DNA of 11,627 nucleotides, from NCBI GenBank assembly GCA_903911455.1, contig CAIWDQ010000034.1, positions 1-11,627 on the forward strand, written 5' to 3'. Shown piece after piece: positions 1 to 11,100 of this stretch; position 1 is the stretch's first letter; every line of letters starts with the position of its first letter. Origin of the DNA: an uncultured bacterium (GTDB taxonomy: Bacteria > Bacteroidota > Bacteroidia > Bacteroidales > JACABE01). A program made the translations under genes and the position numbers. The notes under the pieces were generated by a model. The model saw only the letters and a program-made list of their open reading frames with translations. It did no database searches and was not told the origin of the DNA.

Positions 1-113
1 ATTATATAAAAATAATAGTTATTCTTTTATAAAACAAAGTAAATATATACAAATAAATAAAGGTTCATACCTTTTTATTAAAAAATTAAAAACAAAATAA
101 ATATAAAACGAAT
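1..113. other. A+T-rich leader upstream of the first gene
   Basis: No open frame of note. The stretch is extremely A+T-rich and becomes nearly pure A/T just before the ATG at 114, as is usual for Bacteroidota starts that lack a Shine-Dalgarno sequence. I looked for the Bacteroidota promoter pattern (TTG, then about 20 bases, then TAnnTTTG). There is no TTG here, and the nearest -7-like match is TACCTTTT at 69-76, which has no -33 partner and sits inside a hairpin. I therefore do not call a promoter. The upstream gene, if any, ends before this window. Confidence 0.6.
59..76 (+). terminator. Possible weak intrinsic terminator or leader hairpin
   Basis: AAAGGT (59-64) and ACCTTT (69-74) are perfect inverted repeats around a TCAT loop, and the right arm runs into TTTTT (72-76). 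The stem has only two G:C pairs, so it is weak. It could terminate a gene lying left of the window or form a leader structure for the gene at 114. In sequence this A+T-rich it could also be chance. Confidence 0.3.
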
Positions 114-1874
114 ATGAAAAAAACATTTATCCTTTTAGCTTGCCTGGCAATAAATATAATTGTCTTTGCACAGCATTTAGAGTTAAAAACTCAGCCTCAA
201 ATATGGTTAAGGGCTGATAAAGCTGGAAACAGCAACAACACTTGGAAAGACATCAGTGGTAACAATCTCCATGCTTTTACAACAGCTAATCAACTATTAC
301 CTGATACAACGCTGTTTAATTTTAACAGGGCTTTTCAAATGGATTCTTTGTCAAAGCCTTTTAATATCTCCTACAAATCCAAAGCAACAGAAAATTTAAC
401 GGTACTAACTGTTTATCGTGCAATATCACCACAAGAGGAATTAGGCATATGGCGCATTAAACTTGATAATACTAAGGATGCAAGCCTGACAACTAAAATA
501 ATGAAAAGTGTTAGTACTAAATTAAAGTACACAGACAGCACTTTTACCAAAGCCATTATTAATACTTCCATGCAAAAATGGAAAGACATGCATATTGATA
601 CTCTCAATAGTTTCATTACTCTTGGAGGAACTGATAGTTTAAATTATAAAGGGAAATTAGCCGAATTTCTATTATTTAGAAACGTTTTAAAAGGCAAAGA
701 ATTACAGAAAGTGCATACTTATCTTGCTCTAAAATATGGCATCACTTTATTTCAAAGTGACTATGTAAATTCAATAGACAGTATTATTTGGAACTATCAG
801 CAAAATATAAACTACTCAAAAAAAATTGCCGGAATAGGCAAAGACACTTTATTAAGCATTAACCAAAAACAATCTTCTGCTAATGGAGGCGAAGATATTT
901 TGACAATAGGTGCAACTACCATAGCAAAAACTAACATTCAAAATCAATATCCGATAAATCAAGGTGATTTCTTAATATGGAGCAGTAATGGTGCAGAACT
1001 AACTAAAAAGGGAATAGATACGACTCCCGACTTAATAAGTAATATTCCTTATAAAAAATGGTTAATGAATGTAAAAGGGAACACAGCTAATACTATACCA
1101 ACACAAATGATACTGGATGTTTCAAAATTCGATAGTGTTGGCAGATGTGTATTGCTTATCAACAGAGATGCCAACGAAAACTTTCCCTCATTCTCAACTG
1201 AAATTTATCAATCGGATAGTACTGATACAAATCATAAGGTATATTTCTCTAACATCAATTGGGATACCGATAATTCAGGTAAAGATATTTTCACCTTCTT
1301 ACTAGGTAATAAATTAACTTTATTGGCTACTTCAGCCGATCAACCTCCTTTAAGCAATAATCCTGTTAATTATTCTGCAAAACTGGATGTAATGACAGGT
1401 ACTCCTCCCTTTATTTTTAACCTTACTCCTGATAGTTTGCCCAATAATATTACTACATGGTCTTCCAGTGATTCCTTACAATATTTATATAATTTAAGTC
1501 CGGGAGTCTATACGGCAAAAGTTACCGATATAAAAGGAGCAAAGGATACCAAGAAATTTAAAATACTGCAAAATAAAAGTATGAATTTAGAGAATTCAAT
1601 TTCTCATTCAGGTTCTAATATTACTTTTACTGAAAACAAATATTCTGTTTACCCTAATCCTGCCAATAGAGATTTTACAATAGAAATACAACTGATAAAT
1701 AAATCAAACATCAGATTAAAATATCGGGATTCTCAAGGAAGATTAATAACTGAAAAGACATTATCCGGTTCTAACTATTATTTCTTAAATGAAAGCATTA
1801 AACAGCCCGGGAACTATTTTATAGAAATAGCTACAAATGAAGAAACAAAAATAGTAAAACTCATCATTAATTAA
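114..1874 (+). CDS. Secreted LamG/DUF8202-like protein with T9SS type A sorting domain
   Basis: 586 residues, complete, predicted secreted or surface-attached. A Sec signal peptide covers about residues 1-19 (Lys2-Lys3, hydrophobic core, ending VFAQ). Residues about 25-212 look like the concanavalin/LamG-type region found in Bacteroidota surface proteins. They begin QIWLRADKAG and WKDISGN and close with LAEFLLF (182-188) and YLALKYGITL (203-212), the signature I associate with DUF8202. The continuation (IAGIGKD, then INQKQSS, then DFLIWSSNG) fits that family. Residues about 415-490 resemble a SprB-type beta repeat (TGTPPFIFNL, SPGVYTAKVTDIKGA). The C-terminus, from about 507, is a T9SS type A sorting domain beginning YSVYPNPANRDF. 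There are no catalytic residues I can name, so adhesion or glycan contact is the likely role, by inference. The start at 114 is the only ATG placing the signal peptide at the N-terminus. The next gene follows after 31 bases on the same strand. Confidence 0.9.
   Translation: MKKTFILLACLAINIIVFAQHLELKTQPQIWLRADKAGNSNNTWKDISGNNLHAFTTANQLLPDTTLFNFNRAFQMDSLSKPFNISYKSKATENLTVLTVYRAISPQEELGIWRIKLDNTKDASLTTKIMKSVSTKLKYTDSTFTKAIINTSMQKWKDMHIDTLNSFITLGGTDSLNYKGKLAEFLLFRNVLKGKELQKVHTYLALKYGITLFQSDYVNSIDSIIWNYQQNINYSKKIAGIGKDTLLSINQKQSSANGGEDILTIGATTIAKTNIQNQYPINQGDFLIWSSNGAELTKKGIDTTPDLISNIPYKKWLMNVKGNTANTIPTQMILDVSKFDSVGRCVLLINRDANENFPSFSTEIYQSDSTDTNHKVYFSNINWDTDNSGKDIFTFLLGNKLTLLATSADQPPLSNNPVNYSAKLDVMTGTPPFIFNLTPDSLPNNITTWSSSDSLQYLYNLSPGVYTAKVTDIKGAKDTKKFKILQNKSMNLENSISHSGSNITFTENKYSVYPNPANRDFTIEIQLINKSNIRLKYRDSQGRLITEKTLSGSNYYFLNESIKQPGNYFIEIATNEETKIVKLIIN
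1632..1871 (+). other. T9SS type A C-terminal sorting domain
   Basis: Residues about 507-586 of the first protein. Visible hallmarks are the YPNP box (residues 513-516) followed by ANRDFTIEI, a mid-domain RYRDSQGRL-like strand (here KYRDSQGRLI) and a final strand (ETKIVKLIIN). This is the standard architecture of the domain that directs Bacteroidota proteins across the outer membrane through the type IX system, after which it is cleaved off. It shows the host has, or had, a T9SS. Confidence 0.92.
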
Positions 1875-1905
1875 TCCTAGTTTATAAAATTAAATATTCA
1901 ATAGC
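1875..1905. other. Short intergenic gap, probable operon junction
   Basis: Thirty-one bases separate the TAA of the first gene from the ATG of the giant gene. There is no hairpin or T-run terminator, no TAnnTTTG box and no Shine-Dalgarno-like purine run. Short spacing on one strand with no terminator supports co-transcription, though this is not proof. Confidence 0.55.
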
Positions 1906-2160
1906 ATGAAAACGAAATTTTACCTTTTAATCACTCTTGCAATCATCGTTTTTGCAGGTTATAGCTTCATCAACAACAATGAAAAACTACCAAAAAGAAA
2001 ATCAAACAGAAAAATTATAAATACTAACACAACTTCAACTACCAATAATACAACCTTAAAAAACACCAAAACTATTTATACTCCAACTAAAACAATCAAA
2101 AACTCTTCAATTAATCAAATAATTTACAAATCTTCAAATACACACGAAGGAATTGTTGGA
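1906..2160 (+). other. N-terminal export segment, basic patch and N/T-rich linker
   Basis: Residues 1-85 of the giant protein. After Lys2 and Lys4, residues 6-22 are hydrophobic (YLLITLAIIVFAGYSFI), enough for a Sec signal. There is no lipobox cysteine, and the cleavage site is unclear (after Ala17 or Ser20). A strongly basic run follows (KLPKRKSNRK, 27-36). Then comes an Asn/Thr/Lys-rich, low-complexity stretch to about 85, probably a flexible tether. Confidence 0.7.
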
Positions 2161-5100
2161 CTATTTAACAAAGATCATTTTGACAATCCTGCCTATAATG
2201 TATTTCATATAAATCTTGATAAAGATGTTTCTGATAATTCAGAGGTGTATTTAGAATATGAACTTTACGGAGTAAAAGATTTTTCTTCTGTTTGCAAAAG
2301 TATCAATGATCAATTATCAACCGGAGGTCTCTTTATTTGTAAAAGTGAAGGGTGGAGTAAACAAAGTGAACAAATAAATCCAAAAATTTTACATGATGGG
2401 TTAAATATCGTCAGGTTTACAGTTCCAGATAATGCAACCTATGGTTATAAGGTACGAAACATTAGTTTAAGAGTTAAACCAACATTAATAAATGATGAAA
2501 GAAAATTAGTAGTTAATCAACCGAATAATTTTACCTATTTTAGAAAATATGGATATTTACAAGGCTTTGTGAGTGGCACTGGAAGTGAAAAAGCTAAATT
2601 AAGTATTAATGGAAAACCAATAAATAATCTTAATGGTTTGTTTGAAGGCTTAACCGAAAAACAAGATACAGGTAAAGGAGTTTGGAATGCTACAGTAATA
2701 GCCGAGTTTGAAGATGAGATGCAACTGAAAACGAATATAAAATTTAATAAGCAAAGCGATTATGATTTTGCTTTTGCATCTAATAACAAAATCCAACATA
2801 CAGAACAACAAATCTCTCCAATAGAAAAAATCAATGTTAAACATCAGGGACTGCAATTAAGCGGTGATACCAATTCATTAAACAGAATAGCAAATTTATC
2901 AGTAACTACACTTCGTTCTATTGATATGCCTGTAATGGGCACTGGCATGGTAAATGTAACAGGAGATGGAAAAGGTTATCGTTTATTGCCTCATGGCTCA
3001 AAATTTGATAAAGATTTAAAAATTAAAATTAAATACGATACTACATTATTGCCTGTTGGCTACAGACCCGAAGAAATACGCACCTATTATTTTGATGAAA
3101 CCGTAAATACATGGAAAGTATTACAACTGGATAGTATAGATAAAGCAAATTGTATGGTAATTTCTCGTACCAATCATTTTACCGATTTTATCAATAGTAT
3201 TATCAAAACACCCGAGATGCCAGAAACACAAGCTTACACTCCTACTTCACTCAAAGATATAAAAGTAGCGAATCCAATACAAGGTCAAAATTTAATATCT
3301 CCACCAAGTGCTAATAATATGGGAACGGCAAATGTAAGTTTTCCGATTGAAATACCAGCTGGACGTCAGGGAATGCAACCAAATCTTGCATTGCAATACA
3401 ATAGTGGTGGTGGGAATGGTTGGATGGGAATGGGCTGGGATATTAGTATCCCTTCTATTTCAGTTGAAACCCGTTGGGGTGTACCAAGATATAGTCAAAC
3501 TTTAGAGACTGAATCTTATCTTTTAGCAGGTCAACCATTAATTCCTCAGGTAAATCGTAAAACTTTTGTTAATAGAAATACTTCCCAAACACAAACTCAA
3601 TTTTATCCCCGTGTTGAGGGTGCATTTAATAAAATTGTCAGACATGGTACTAATCCGAAAGAATATTGGTGGATAGTTACAGATAGAAATGGTGTGTCAT
3701 CATATTATGGCAAATATCCTTATGCATCAGATATTAGTGCAAAAGGAGTACTAAGAGATGATGATGGTAATATTGCTTATTGGGCTTTGACTGAAACGCA
3801 AGATTTAAATGGCAATACTATTACTTATGAATATGATACTGTTCATAATAGAGGTACAATAAATGGTCCAAAAGGGGTTCAAATTTATATTAAGAAAATA
3901 ACCTATACTCATAGTTGGAATACTCAAAATGGTCATTATTCAGTTGAATTTGATAGAGATGATGCAAGCCGTGATGATAAGATCATTTCTTGTAAATATG
4001 GATTAAGAGAAGTAACTGCTCATTTATTACATTCAATATTAGTAAAATATGACACCACTAAAATAAGAAAATATTATTTTAGTTATTCTCCTGGTGCATT
4101 TGGTAAAAGTTTACTTTGTGGTGTACTCCAGGCTACTTCTGCAAGTTCTTTCTTATATGAAGAGAGTGGATTTGACATTTGTAGATATAATCCCCTTGAT
4201 AAAGAACTTCTTATAGGAGTCACTACAGGTAATAAATTATTTAAATTCAATTATTTTGATTTTAATAATACTCCATATTTTGGAGATGAAGTTACAATTA
4301 CTTCAAATGATGATAATATCTCAACAGGAACTGTTGGAGACTTCTTAGGTCTTTCAACAGCATCTGCTACTGATCTAAGCACTTCTAAGAGCTTATCTCC
4401 TGGTGGTGGTGGTGGTATTGAGGTTGGAATTGGAAATCCGGCTGATAAAAGCATGAGCATAGGTGGGAATTATAATTATGGATATTCCTCCTCTGAAGGA
4501 TTAATTGCTTTAGTTGATGTAACAGGTGACGGATTACCGGATAAGGTATTTCGAAAAAACAATCAATTATATTTTCATAAAATGTTATATAATGGCAGTA
4601 GTTACTCTTTTGATAGTAAGGTTGACACTTTATATTTTGCAAGTAGCTTCCTAAAAGAACATTCAAGTTCAGATTCTTGGGGTTTAGAAGGACATCTTGG
4701 TCTTAGTGGTGCATCTATTAATGCAAGTGGGAGTAATACAAGTTCTGATAGTTATACTCCGGTATACTTTTCTGATGTAAATGCAGACGGATTAATTGAC
4801 ATTATTAATGAAGGACATGTGTATTTTCATCAAAAACAAAATGGGAAACATTATTTTACAGAAAACACTTCTGATACAGTTTATGTCGGTGATAACCCTT
4901 GTAATTATATACTATATACAGGTGAAATAAATGATGGAGTAAACGTTCGTAATATTGAAGATTTTCCAAACCCGATTTCTTTACATCATGAATCAGTTAG
5001 AATGTGGATTGCTCCTTTTAATGGGACAGTAAATATAAATGCACCGATAGATTTAATAAAAGATGAGTCATTTTATCGCAGTCAGTCAAAACAAGCTGAT

Positions 5101-8100
5101 GGTATTGGTTATACAATACAACATAATAATACAACTGAATTAATCAGAGATGCTATAACAGCTGATGATTATAATACCAAAGGAGTTTTTTATTCTAATC
5201 TCATTGTTTATAAAGGAGATAGAATATATTTTAGGTTGCAACCAAAAGATAGTAGGTTATTTGATAATGTAAAATGGGATCCAAAAATAACTTATATAAA
5301 CACAGGTATAGATACAACTTTAACAGATGCTGATAATAAAACTATTAATGCTTATAAGGCATCTGACGACTTTCAGTTAAGTGCAAAAAGTTTTCAATCA
5401 ATGCCTATGCATGGAACTCTTCGTATAAGAGGAAGTATAACAGCCCCTGCATTAAGTGACACAATCCATTTTAGGATAAACAGGATACAGAATAATACAA
5501 CAAATTTAGTTAAAGAAATTAATTTTAATGATAATACTACCATTAATTATTATATTGATACAAGTTTTACAGTTGACTCTAATGATATCTTAACTTTCGT
5601 AGCAATTGCAAATACAAATGTAGAATGGAGTGCTATTACAAATAATCTTAAATTATATTATACACAGACAGATAATTTTTCAATAGACACAACTAATTAT
5701 TTAAAAAGTATAAAATTTAAACCAAATATATTTTTTAGCTTCTATCCTCATGTTATAAAAAAATCTAATCCATATCAACTCTCTAGTGGTAATTACACTA
5801 TTTACCCATCATTAAGTTATGTATCAGGGCAGTCAGTTACAGGAGACATAACTTTTGTAATAAAAAGTATGCATAAGATTCTTGGGAAGAAAACACTTTC
5901 TATTTCAAATAATACTATTACTAATTCTAATCCTGAAATTTACATTAGTCTTTCACAAACTGATAATATTTATTGTGAATTTTATTCTGATAATAGTAAT
6001 TATTATGATAAGATTTCTGATGCTAATGTCTTAATAAATTCTACATCTATTCCAGCAGGATTACATGTAGCAATGACAGATACACTTTGTAAATTTGGTA
6101 ATTTATATAGAGGATGGGGACAATTTTGTTATAGACCAGATGATTTCAGTATTAAAATAGATGAAGATAAGTTAAATGTTAGTGAGTTTTTTAAAAATGC
6201 TGATACACAATTTAATAATAATCCAGGATTTAATATAAATGGGGTATCAAATTTTACCAGTCTGCAAGGTTTGCTTAATAATAATGCATTCATGGATCCC
6301 TTAAATAATTATTTTAGCATGATGTTTCCCGATCTGGATTCAAATGTGTGGAGAGGTTTTGGTGATATAACTATGGTAGGTGCAAATAGGATGAGTAATG
6401 AACGTAAAAAACTGGACACTGTTAGCATAAAATATGATTCACCTATACCAATAATAAACGGACATAATGCGAAAGCTCCACGTAAACAAACACATTCTGT
6501 AACTACTTCATATAACGGAGGTGAAGGTTTAATCTATATAAATGGAAGTGCAAGTTCTTCAAATACCACTACTGATATGTATATGGATTATATGGACTTA
6601 AACGGAGATCGTTATCCTGATATTGTAGGGGCAAGTAGTGTTCAATATTCAACTCCTCAAGGAGGGTTAGGTATAAGTTTAAATTATCCGATAGTAGGAG
6701 TTAATCAAAATACAACTACTTCATCGGGGGGGACATTTGGCACTACATTCCCATTGACTGCTAATGTACCAGCTAATGACCCCAAAAGAACTAAAATTAG
6801 AGTATCAGGTAATGGCAACGTATCTGCAACTGCATCACAAAGTGATAATTCTACTAATTATACTCTTTCAGATGTAAATGGTGACGGCTTACCAGATAAA
6901 GTTTATAATGATGGTCAGGTTAGTTTAAATGTTGGCTATAAATTTTCCAATAAAGAAACATGGCCATACTTATTAGATGTAAGAGTTGATGAAAGTACAA
7001 ATAGTTCTGTTGGTTTGGGCGGACAGCTTAATATTTATGAAAATAGTTATGGAATAGGAATTGGTGGCTCAATTTCTGATAATAATAATAACATACAATT
7101 AATGGATGTTAATGGTGATGGATTACAGGATATTGTTAAATGGGATTATAATACTCCAGGTCATAGGATTATGGAAGTAAAATTTAATACTGGGCATGGA
7201 TATACTACTAATTTTGAACAAATTGAGAATCATTCATATACTAATACTGAAAGTGGGCAAACTTATAACGAATCTGGAAATCTCTCAGCTACTTTAGGCT
7301 TTGCAATTCCAATATTTGGAATTCCTTTAAAATTCACGATAAATCCGAATATCACAATAAGTCCTAGTGTCTCAAAAGAAAAAATACAATTAACAGATAT
7401 AAATAACGATGGTTATCCTGATTATGTAGTATCCAACCAGGAAGGTGATTTTAAAGTAAGGTTTTCTAATCTTGGCAAACAAAACTTGCTTAAATGTGTC
7501 ATTAACCCTACATTTAGCAGTTTTGAAATTGATTATTCACTTTCTGAAAATTCTGAACGTATGCCTCAGCGTAACTGGCAAATTGCTTCAGTAAAAGTTT
7601 TTGATGGTCATATTGGTGATGGTGTAGATACTTTTTTAAACACTTTTAAATACAAAGATCCTTATTACGAACGCTATGAGAGAGAAAGTTTTGGTTATGA
7701 TACTGTAATTACCTCTACTTGGAATACAGGCGTTACAAACCGTTACATTTACCGCAATGTTACAGATGCTTATCATAATGATAAATTCTTATTTAAAGGT
7801 TTAAAAAAATATGAATTATTAAGTGATAGTGCCAATCGAAAATTTGTTGAAACTATTTATACTTGGAAAGCTGCACTTATAAGTTCAGGAGAGATAATAC
7901 CAGATAATTTACTTGGATGTTATGAAGGTTTCTATCCAGTTGTAACAAAGGAAGACAAATATTTTTATGAAGGAGAGCAATCATCTAGGATTCATACTCA
8001 AAAAGAGTACATCTATGGACGTTGGGGAAATGTAGTTCAATTAATTGACCATGGAGATATGGCAGATTCTGAAGATGATCTTACAGCTAATATCTCATAT

Positions 8101-11100
8101 GATACTGTAATCTCCCGTAATTTACTTTCTTTAGCTGGTTCAATAAACGTATTGCATATTAATCAGATACTTCGTTCGCGTTCTGCTTTATATGATACTA
8201 TAACTGGTAATTTGACAGAGATAAGACTTAACAACACCAATAGTGATGCCATTATTGATTTTACTCATGACTCTTATGGAAATATTTCTACTATGACTTA
8301 TCCTGAAAATATGAATAGTCAACGTAAACAATATTTATATAATTATGATAACATAACTTATACTTATCCTATTAGCGTCACTGATGAACATAATTTTAGT
8401 TCTTCTACTGAATATGATTTTCGTTTTGGCAAACCAATAAAAACAACCGATATTACTGGGAATATCATAAAATTTGCTTATGATAGTTATGGTAGGACAA
8501 AAACTGTATTAGGACCAAATGAGATTGCTAACAACATTCCTTATACGATTAAATTTGATTATTGGGATGATCACAATCGTTACAATGTTTGGATAGATCC
8601 CGATTCAGTAATTTGGGCAAGAACATGTCATTATGATCCTTCAAACAATAGAAATGAAATAATTACGGTTTTATTTACAGATGGATTAGGAAGAGAATTA
8701 CAAACAAAAAAGAATTCAACATTATATGATATTGATAACGATGCTTATAGAGACTCAATGATTGTAAGTGGAAAAGTTACACTTGACGCATTTGGAAGAG
8801 CTACAAACTCAAGATATCCGATTACTGAAGAGTTAGGATACGACTCAATATTTAATTACAGCATTAATCCTATTACTCCAACTAATATAACTTATGATGT
8901 AATGGATAGAAAAACTTCAATAACTTTACCAGATCTAACAACATCTCATATGAGTTATGGTTTTGATAATGATTATTTTAATGCTTTGCGTTTTAAAACA
9001 ATAGTAACAGATGCTAATGGAATAGAAACAGGTATCTTTGCTGATGTTCGACAATTAAAAACAACCATAATTACAGATTATGCAAACACTTCAAATGATG
9101 ACAGCACAATAACCAAAACAAAGTTTATATATGATCCACTAGGTGAGCTAATAACCAGTATTGATCCGGAAGGAAACGAAACCCATCATAATTATGATAT
9201 GTTAGGTAATAGAATTCAACGAATACATCCCGACGCTGGGACTACCAATTATACTTATGATAATGCAGGTAATCTAATTTCAATGCAAACACAGAATTTA
9301 ATTAATCAGGGACATCAAATAAATTACATTTATGATTATAAACATCTTGTTGAAATTGATTATCCCAATAATCCTGAAAATAATGTTTATTATGAATATG
9401 GTGGCCCAAATTCGGGGAATGAAAGTGGAAGAATTACTCGTCAACAGGATGCTTCAGGAGTTGAACAATTTTATTATGGTAATTTAGGTGAATTAACAAA
9501 AAATATTCATACTTTTGTAATGCCAAAAGGGGAAACATATACCTTTGCCATGGAATGGAACTACGATACTTGGAATCGTTTACAAAGCATAATTTATCCT
9601 GATAGTGAAATTGTGAATTATAGATATAATAATGGGGGATCATTACAAAATTTTGAAGGATCTAAAAATGGAACAGCTTATAATTATATAAATTCTATTG
9701 GTTATGATAAATTTGAAAATAGAATAAACATGAAATATGGTAATAACTCTGAAACCAGATATACTTATGACCCACTAACTCGCAGGTTAAGTAATCTTAT
9801 AGCTGTAAGCAATAGCGGTACAATGCAGGACTTAAACTATACTTATGATAATATTGGTAACATAACAATGGTTCAAAACAATGCTTCTCAAACAAATAAT
9901 AATTTAGGAGGAACTTATGAATATGAATATACTTATGATAACATCAACAGGCTTATATCTGCAAACAGGAGTTATAACTCAAACAATACACCTAACGCTT
10001 GGTATTATTTAAATATGAGTTATTCAACATCTGGGAATATAACTTATAAAGATCAAGAAGTCACAGCTTATATTAATGGTTCTAATATTTATAAAAATTT
10101 AAATAATGGAAATTATGAATACAATACTTCAAAACCGCATACTGTTAGTTATATAAATGGACTTTCAGGATTTGAAGGAACACTAAATTATGATGCAAAT
10201 GGAAATATGACAGATTTTAATAATGGAATGGCTGGTATAACCCGTTATCATTGCTGGGACGAAGAAAATCGACTTTCAGCAGTCAAAGATGAAAACTATT
10301 TAAGCTCTTATATTTATGATGCATCTGGTGAAAGGGTATGGAAACTATCTGGACAGGTAGAACAAATGCAGATAAATGGTGAAGATTATGTTGATTTTGT
10401 AAATTTAAATAACTACACACTTTATACTAGCCCATATATGGTTATAAATGATAAATGCTATTCAAAACATTATTATATAGAAGGTCAACGAATATGCAGT
10501 AAACTGGGTGGAGGAATGGAAAATAATTTAATAAAAGTTGATTCACTCTTGGCACCAATTACAAGCAATTATGATAACATAAAAAATACTATTTATACAA
10601 TGATAAAACGGAATATTGATTGTGTGAATTTTAATTCGGATAACATAAATTTACCAAGAAAGTTTGAAACATTAAAATTAGACAGTAATAATATAGAAAA
10701 CGATCAATATTTCTATCATAGTGACCATTTAGGAAGCAGTAGTTTTATAACCGATGCTGGAGGTATTGCAATTCAACATCTTCAATATATGCCTTATGGT
10801 GATGTTCTTGTTGATCAGCGGGATGTCTCAAATTTCTATACACCTTATAAATTTTCTGCTAAAGAGCAAGATGAAGAAACACAATATTCATATTTTGGGG
10901 CAAGATATTACACTCCTGAATTGTTAAGTATTTGGCTAAGTGTAGATCCTATGCTAGATAAATATCCGAATATTTCACCTTATAACTATTGTCATTGGAA
11001 TCCAGTAATTATGGTTGATCCTAATGGAATGGATGATTATTTTAATGAGGATGGTGTATATTTAGGTAAAGATGAAGCAAAATCAGATTATGTTAGAATA

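Noticed and set aside
59..76. Hairpin in the leader as a riboswitch
   Set aside because: Six-pair stem with two G:C pairs and no aptamer-like conserved elements. At most it is a weak terminator.
132..143. LLAC in the first gene's signal peptide as a lipoprotein box
   Set aside because: The Cys is at residue 10, with hydrophobic residues continuing well past it to VFAQ. A normal signal peptide cut near residue 19 fits better, and T9SS cargo is usually cut by signal peptidase I.
413..616. Minus-strand open frame inside the first gene
   Set aside because: Composition and content do not resemble a protein family, and the + strand codes clearly for the secreted protein here. It is an antisense shadow.
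1117..1305. Second + strand open frame inside the first gene
   Set aside because: Out of frame with the LamG/T9SS protein, which continues without break through it to its sorting domain.
2650..2856. Minus-strand open frame rich in Phe, Ile and Cys
   Set aside because: It is the complement of A+T-rich coding sequence of the giant gene. The hydrophobic look comes from base composition.
3301..4065. SpvB ADP-ribosyltransferase activity
   Set aside because: Only the SpvB N-terminal domain family is present. The transferase of Salmonella SpvB is a separate C-terminal domain, and nothing like it follows here.
4251..4666. Two overlapping minus-strand frames, one with a polyproline run
   Set aside because: The prolines are the complement of the GGT run that codes for glycine on the + strand. 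There is no start context or family resemblance.
9434..9643. Minus-strand open frame within the YD array
   Set aside because: Antisense to well-recognised RHS repeats; no independent support.
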